DNA of 35,398 bases, taken from NCBI GenBank assembly GCA_019456195.1, contig VRUK01000032.1, positions 1 to 35,398 on the forward strand, in the 5' to 3' direction. Numbering within the stretch: position 1 is the stretch's first letter; every line of letters starts with the position of its first letter. Of this stretch, positions 31,042 through 35,398 are shown piece after piece. The stretch is from Planctomycetota bacterium (GTDB lineage Bacteria > Planctomycetota > Phycisphaerae > Sedimentisphaerales > Anaerobacaceae). A program made the translations under genes and the position numbers. A model generated the notes under the pieces. That model was not told the DNA's origin, did not search any database, and saw only the letters and a list, made by a program, of their open reading frames with translations.

Positions 31042-31875
31042 ATGAAACGATATATTGCTCAGGTGTTGTTATGTTTATTCATCGTAAGTACATCAGGATG
31101 TACAAAATCCGTCGAAATTATCGCACACCGAGGGGCGTCATACTTAGCGCCTGAGAACACAATGGCATCAGTGATGCTTGGCTGGGAAAAAGGAGCTGAT
31201 GTTGAGGTAGATGTGTACTTATCGAAGGACAACCGAATTATCATCATCCATGATTCCTCGACAAAGCGCACAGGCAAAATAGACCTTAATGTTAAAGACA
31301 CCCCCTCTCAAGAACTCCGCAAGATTGATGTGGGAAGTTACAAAGCGGATAAATTTGCCGGAGAGCAAATACCGTTTCTCACCGACGTTATCAAGACAAT
31401 ACCCCCAGGACGAAAACTCTATGTTGAAATCAAACACGGAAAAGAGATTTTGCCCTTCCTTGAAAAACTCATCACTCAAAGCAGCAAAATGTCCCAAATT
31501 GTCATTATAGGATTCGACCTGGAAACAGTTACAATGTCTAAGGAGCTTATTAACGTTCCCACGTATTGGCTTAAGGGGACAGAAAAAGACAAAGAAACTA
31601 AAAAATGGATTCCACACAATCCCCAACTCGTCCAGATAGCCAAAAATAAAGGCCTTGACGGGCTTGACGTTCATTACGCCGGCGTTACAAAAGAATTTAC
31701 CGATGCCGTTAAAGCATCGGGACAAAAGCTCTACGTCTGGACAGTTGACAATCCGGAAGAAGCAACCCGGCTGGTAGGGCTTGGTGTAGCTGGAATAACA
31801 ACCAATCGCCCCCAATGGCTTAGGCAGCAGTTGGAAGATAAAGAGTCTATCCGGCAAACAACGTCCGGTCATTGA
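31042..31875 (+). CDS. glycerophosphodiester phosphodiesterase lipoprotein
   Basis: The 277-residue protein has signal MKRYIAQVLLCLFIVSTSGC with a lipobox ending at Cys20, so it is a lipoprotein. The GDPD barrel is clear: IIAHRGASYLAPENT, EVDVYLSKDNRIIIIHD, the Glu in LYVEIKHG, and the end VWTVDNPEEATRLVGLGVAGITTNRP. These enzymes release an alcohol and glycerol phosphate from glycerophosphodiesters, and relatives act on other phosphodiesters. It leads the plus-strand operon with a symporter and glycerol-1-phosphate dehydrogenase-like enzyme, suggesting uptake and use of released products. Confidence 0.92.
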   Translation: MKRYIAQVLLCLFIVSTSGCTKSVEIIAHRGASYLAPENTMASVMLGWEKGADVEVDVYLSKDNRIIIIHDSSTKRTGKIDLNVKDTPSQELRKIDVGSYKADKFAGEQIPFLTDVIKTIPPGRKLYVEIKHGKEILPFLEKLITQSSKMSQIVIIGFDLETVTMSKELINVPTYWLKGTEKDKETKKWIPHNPQLVQIAKNKGLDGLDVHYAGVTKEFTDAVKASGQKLYVWTVDNPEEATRLVGLGVAGITTNRPQWLRQQLEDKESIRQTTSGH

Positions 31876-31908
31876 TGTTCGGGAGTTTATGAACAGGAGA
31901 AACTGCAA

Positions 31909-32133
31909 GTGAATATGCTGCGAGTTTGGCCTATTGTATGTCAGTTCGGTGTTGGCGCATTATTATGCCTCATCGGAATCTGGGGCGGATTACGCGGAGG
32001 GTACCTAAACCTTAAAACCACCGAAGACCGCTGGCTCTTAATAATCCTCGTCGCGGGTTTCCTTCTGATGCTGGCTGTTGCTTGTATCTTTACTTTCCTG
32101 GCGCCGAATTGGGCAAACGGAGAATCCTTATGA
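31909..32133 (+). CDS. small two-helix membrane protein, possible symporter partner
   Basis: The 74-residue protein has two transmembrane segments (about 10-28 and 41-65) and no known domain. AGGAG lies 9 nt before the GTG start. Its stop overlaps the symporter ATG (ATGA), so translation is coupled. Several solute:sodium symporters are encoded with a small membrane protein that acts as a subunit; this could be one, though it resembles none I can name. Confidence 0.7.
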   Translation: MNMLRVWPIVCQFGVGALLCLIGIWGGLRGGYLNLKTTEDRWLLIILVAGFLLMLAVACIFTFLAPNWANGESL

Positions 32134-33971
32134 TTGCCGAAGCCGAAGCCATTGGTACAGGTATTGATTACGTAGTCATGATGTGCTATTTCATTGCGGT
32201 ACTGGGTTTCGGCTTGTATTTCGGTCGATATACTAAGACCACCAAAGACTTCTTTTTCGGAGGACAGAGGTTTTCATGGTGGCTTATCTCTTTTTCCTGC
32301 GTCGCCACAGTCGTCGGAAGCTATAGTTTCATAAAGTACAGCACCGTCGGTTTTAAGTACGGCATTAGCAGTACGCAGTCCTACCTCAATGATTGGTTCT
32401 GGATGCCGATCCTCGTACTGGTCTGGATACCAATCATCTACTATATGAAAATTCAGTCAATTCCCGAGTACCTTGAAGCACGTTTTGATAAAAAAACACG
32501 CATCGCCGCAACGTTTATTATCCTGCTCTACCTCGTTGGATACATCGGTATCAATCTTATCACCTTAGGCAAAACCCTCCACACACTCCTCGGCTGGCAG
32601 ATCATGACCGGTGCGATAGTAACAGCAGTAGCGGTGGCCTTATACGTCTATATCGGCGGGCAAACAGCCGTTATTATGACCGACCTTGTCCAGGGAATAA
32701 TATTGCTCATCGCGGGCCTGGGATTATTCGCCGTTGCCATTTATCACTTCGGCGGCTTTGCTAAATTCTGGGCACTTATTCCGAAAGAACATAAATATGC
32801 TTTTTCGGATTTCAACGCGCCGCCCAAGTTCAGTTTTATCGGCATCTACGTCCAGGACGGATTAGCCAACACCGGAGCTTTAATGCTCATGCACCAGGGT
32901 TTTATCATGAGATTTCTCTCGCTCAAAAGTGTCAAAGATTCCCGTCGGATGGTTGTTTGCTGGATCCTCCTCCTGGCTCCGCTTGCAGCCATCGCCACCA
33001 GTTGCGGTGGATGGATTGCCAGGGCACTTGTTAACAATGGCGAGACATCTATCGAAGCTTCGGATGCTTTTGTAAAGGCCGCTCATTTTCTTTGCGCGCC
33101 GGGTGTTTTTGGATTTGTACTCGCCGCTTTGACCGCCGCATTGATGAGTACCGCCGATACCCTCATAAATGCCGTAAGTGCAATATTCGTAAATGACATC
33201 TGGAGGCCTTACGTCAAGCCCGCCAGCAGCGACAAACACTATCTCCGCGTAGCACGCATAACAAGTCTGTGTGCGGCCGCTCTGGGCCTGGCCCTGGTCC
33301 CCGTATTTATGAAAGACACCATTTACGGGGCGCACAGCATGTTTACCGCCGCTGTCACTCCGCCGGTTCTGACAGCTATCTTTCTCGGGATTATATGGAA
33401 ACGCTACACCCCTGCCGCTGCCTTTGCAACAATCGTCGGGGGTGCCGTCCTAATAGCCATGTCGTTCATCTGGCCGGATATATTCGTCGGGCCTTTTGAT
33501 TTCGGAATGGGTCCGGACAGCTATAAGTTCATGCGGGCCTTGTTCGGTTTGTCAGCGGCAGTAACTCTGGGCATTTCTGTAACATTTTTTACCAAACCAA
33601 AAGCCGATGCAAAATTGAAAGGCCTTGTCGCTGGCACTCAAATTGATGGCATGTGGAAGTTCAAGGGAAGCCAGCCTAACCTGCGGCCAGGTGTAAAAGT
33701 CCGGCTCCAGACCAAAATCGACCAAAGCCTCGCAGGAAAGAACACGGTCATCGTCCCTCAATCAGCATTGGATAAAATGGCAGCCGAACCGGGCGACCTG
33801 TTATACGCCAGCCATGTCCGCTGGTGGTATGGAGGTCTGCATTCCGTCCATGTCAAAGCCGGCCCACCCACCGATTCTGACCATAATGAATTGATGCTAA
33901 TCAGCCCCCAGGATGCCGCTGCTGCACCCTTTACTGATGGCCAACAAGTAGTAGTCGAAAAGATTATGTAA
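32130..33971 (+). CDS. solute:sodium symporter family transporter with C-terminal extension
   Basis: The 613-residue protein starts MIAEAEAIGTGIDYVVMM; the ATG is taken at 32130 because it overlaps the preceding stop and has GGAG upstream. It has the SSS pattern (FFFGGQRFSWWLISFSCVATVVGSYSF, IQSIPEYLEARFDKKTRI) with about 12-13 membrane helices to residue about 500. A soluble region of about 110 residues follows (from LKGLVAGTQIDGMWKF), which looks like a small beta domain. SSS proteins move sugars, amino acids, vitamins or anions with sodium. Its substrate is probably related to the operon's phosphodiester or glycerol products. The stop overlaps the next ATG (TAATG). Confidence 0.9.
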   Translation: MIAEAEAIGTGIDYVVMMCYFIAVLGFGLYFGRYTKTTKDFFFGGQRFSWWLISFSCVATVVGSYSFIKYSTVGFKYGISSTQSYLNDWFWMPILVLVWIPIIYYMKIQSIPEYLEARFDKKTRIAATFIILLYLVGYIGINLITLGKTLHTLLGWQIMTGAIVTAVAVALYVYIGGQTAVIMTDLVQGIILLIAGLGLFAVAIYHFGGFAKFWALIPKEHKYAFSDFNAPPKFSFIGIYVQDGLANTGALMLMHQGFIMRFLSLKSVKDSRRMVVCWILLLAPLAAIATSCGGWIARALVNNGETSIEASDAFVKAAHFLCAPGVFGFVLAALTAALMSTADTLINAVSAIFVNDIWRPYVKPASSDKHYLRVARITSLCAAALGLALVPVFMKDTIYGAHSMFTAAVTPPVLTAIFLGIIWKRYTPAAAFATIVGGAVLIAMSFIWPDIFVGPFDFGMGPDSYKFMRALFGLSAAVTLGISVTFFTKPKADAKLKGLVAGTQIDGMWKFKGSQPNLRPGVKVRLQTKIDQSLAGKNTVIVPQSALDKMAAEPGDLLYASHVRWWYGGLHSVHVKAGPPTDSDHNELMLISPQDAAAAPFTDGQQVVVEKIM

Positions 33972-35287
33972 TGAATCTTGAGAAATTGCTCGATACAACC
34001 TTTAATTGCCGATGCGGACGCAGCCACAAGGTTCCCATAAGAAACATTATCTATTCAGAAGATGCCCTTGTGCATTTACCCGGTGTACTAAGCTCCTTCG
34101 TTGACGGCCGTCGTATTGTCTTGATTGCCGACCAACGGACCTTCGATATCGTCGGTCGCCATGCTCAGGAAGCACTCGAACAAACAAACTGGTTAGTACA
34201 CCAAATCATCGTCCCTGATTCCAATCATGGCAGTCCCGTTTGCGACGATACTACTCACAACTGGCTCAATGAGCAGTTCCCCTCCGCCGACATCGCCCTT
34301 GCAATCGGCTCCGGCGTCATAAACGACCTCACCAAATGGTCGGCCTTCGATCATGACCTCCCCTATGCCGTTTTTGCGACCGCCGCAACCATGAATGGCT
34401 TCACCGCCGCCAATGTTGCCCCCACCATTAAAGGTGTCAAAACTTTAATCCGCGCTCGCTCGCCACTGGCCGTATTTGCTGTCCCTTCGGTCATTATCAA
34501 CGCCCCCTCTGAGCTGACCGCCGCCGGCCTGGGTGACACCATCGCAAAACCCCTCAGCACCGCCGACTGGCTCTTCAACAATATCTTTCTCGAAGAAAAC
34601 TTCTGCCGATACTGCAGCGAGATTATCAATTCTTTGGAGGCATATTATTTCACTCACCCCGAAGATATCAGGACCCGCCAACCTGCCGCCATAGAAGCCC
34701 TGCTCAACGCCCTGTTGTACTCCGGCATCGCCATGACCATCATCGGTACCTCCGCACCGGCTTCCGGCGGCGAGCACCTTCTAAGCCATACTCTTGATAT
34801 GATGTCCAGTATCGACGGCGTCGCCCATGACCTTCATGGCAGACAGGTGGGCCTCGGCACTATATTTTCCGCTGCAATCTACCAACACATTCTCCGGATA
34901 GATATTCCCAAACCTCTCTCCCTCCCCTCTGACATCGACAGTACTTTCTGGGGCCATCTTTTCGAAAATGTCCGCGATCAATACCAGCAGAAAAAACCTA
35001 AGCTCAAAACTATTCGTGAAAAACTAACCGATGCCGAAACATGGCAGACCTTTATTGCTGCCGCCCGCCAGCAGGTTCGTTCCCCCAGCGAAATCAAAAA
35101 CTGCCTAAAATCCGCCGGCGCAGCACACACCTTTGCGGATATTAAATGCTCACGTGAACGTTTGCTGGCCGCAGTCCTCCACATGCACGAAATTCGCAAA
35201 CGCCCCACGATTATTGACCTCGCCTGGATACTCGGCATCCTCCCAGATTCCGCCGATGAAATCATAGATACTTGGCTTACAACCTAA
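33971..35287 (+). CDS. sn-glycerol-1-phosphate dehydrogenase-like (AraM/EgsA family)
   Basis: The 438-residue protein belongs to the iron-alcohol-dehydrogenase-like group with AraM and archaeal EgsA. It has the NAD motif IGSGVINDLTKW (112-123), then TAATMNGFTAANVAP, and metal ligands Asp189 (GLGD), His269 (GGEHLLSH) and His289. Known members reduce dihydroxyacetone phosphate to sn-glycerol-1-phosphate with NAD(P)H. A Cys-containing N-terminus (FNCRCGRSH) is longer than usual. It overlaps the symporter stop by one base and is the last gene of the operon. Whether it makes G1P or uses another sugar or polyol phosphate is not readable. Confidence 0.85.
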   Translation: MNLEKLLDTTFNCRCGRSHKVPIRNIIYSEDALVHLPGVLSSFVDGRRIVLIADQRTFDIVGRHAQEALEQTNWLVHQIIVPDSNHGSPVCDDTTHNWLNEQFPSADIALAIGSGVINDLTKWSAFDHDLPYAVFATAATMNGFTAANVAPTIKGVKTLIRARSPLAVFAVPSVIINAPSELTAAGLGDTIAKPLSTADWLFNNIFLEENFCRYCSEIINSLEAYYFTHPEDIRTRQPAAIEALLNALLYSGIAMTIIGTSAPASGGEHLLSHTLDMMSSIDGVAHDLHGRQVGLGTIFSAAIYQHILRIDIPKPLSLPSDIDSTFWGHLFENVRDQYQQKKPKLKTIREKLTDAETWQTFIAAARQQVRSPSEIKNCLKSAGAAHTFADIKCSRERLLAAVLHMHEIRKRPTIIDLAWILGILPDSADEIIDTWLTT

Positions 35288-35327
35288 TTTGCTTTTTATG
35301 TGCTCAAACTAATCCTTCCGTTCTGTC

Positions 35328-35347
35328 ATCCCTGCGAAAGCAGGGAT
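35328..35347. repeat. REP-like palindrome
   Basis: ATCCCTGC-GAAA-GCAGGGAT is a perfect 8-bp stem with a GAAA loop, within TGTCATCCCTGCGAAAGCAG and followed by GATCCAGG. It resembles widespread REP units (ATTCCCGCGAAAGCGGGAAT type). It lies 40 bp after the last gene and could stop transcription or mark a genome-wide repeat family. Confidence 0.75.
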
Positions 35348-35398
35348 CCAGGAAAGTAACAGTAGATTGGTCGGTTCATATATTTTACTCAAACTGAC

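Overview
The window looks like the chromosome of an anaerobic member of the Planctomycetota, probably a Phycisphaerae/Sedimentisphaerales-type lineage. This is inferred from gene content, not from a marker gene. The clues are tandem secreted pilin-like proteins with an H-X9-DG C-terminus, a Tat-exported Gfo/Idh/MocA oxidoreductase beside a DUF1080 protein, a solute:sodium symporter with a soluble C-terminal extension, and a tungsten-type aldehyde:ferredoxin oxidoreductase (AOR).

Host left part (1-10261). A plus-strand run encodes a citrate synthase/citryl-CoA lyase-like enzyme (cut by the window start), a CoA-acylating aldehyde dehydrogenase resembling sulfoacetaldehyde dehydrogenases, a HAD hydrolase and a methylmalonate-semialdehyde dehydrogenase. 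Two tandem pilin-like paralogues, a second HAD hydrolase and a class I glutamine amidotransferase follow. AOR is convergent on the minus strand. A 151-bp MITE-like element with an 8-bp target duplication abuts the start codon of the second HAD gene.

Integrated element (10251-25413). A 15,150-bp element is bounded by a 13-bp direct repeat (CCATTAGACATAA). The repeat covers the first codons of AOR. Removing one repeat plus the insert rebuilds an iron-alcohol-dehydrogenase -> AOR operon with a strong Shine-Dalgarno (GGAGG, 6-nt spacing). The element therefore sits exactly on the AOR start codon, keeps AOR coding intact and replaces its leader and ribosome binding site. Its contents are a tyrosine integrase translationally coupled to an ImmA/IrrE-like metallopeptidase, a lipoprotein, a Panacea-type toxin-antitoxin pair and a small-protein operon (zinc ribbon, coiled coil). 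It also has a plus-strand cassette with a clamp-loader-like AAA+ ATPase and a catalytic-domain-only tyrosine recombinase. A long minus-strand operon carries an AlpA-like HTH protein, a phage-type replication initiator, a DnaC-like helicase loader, an origin-like array of seven 17-bp iterons, and a gene resembling terminase small subunit. I see no large terminase, portal, capsid or tail gene. Size and content recall phage-inducible chromosomal islands (satellites), which would be notable in this phylum.

Host right part (25414-35398). After attR come the iron-dependent alcohol dehydrogenase (minus), a divergent GH20 beta-N-acetylhexosaminidase, then a DUF1080 protein and a Tat-exported Gfo/Idh/MocA oxidoreductase (minus). 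A tight plus-strand operon follows: a glycerophosphodiester phosphodiesterase lipoprotein, a two-helix membrane protein, an SSS-family symporter and an sn-glycerol-1-phosphate dehydrogenase-like enzyme. A REP-like palindrome lies at the end. No tRNA, rRNA or CRISPR array was found.
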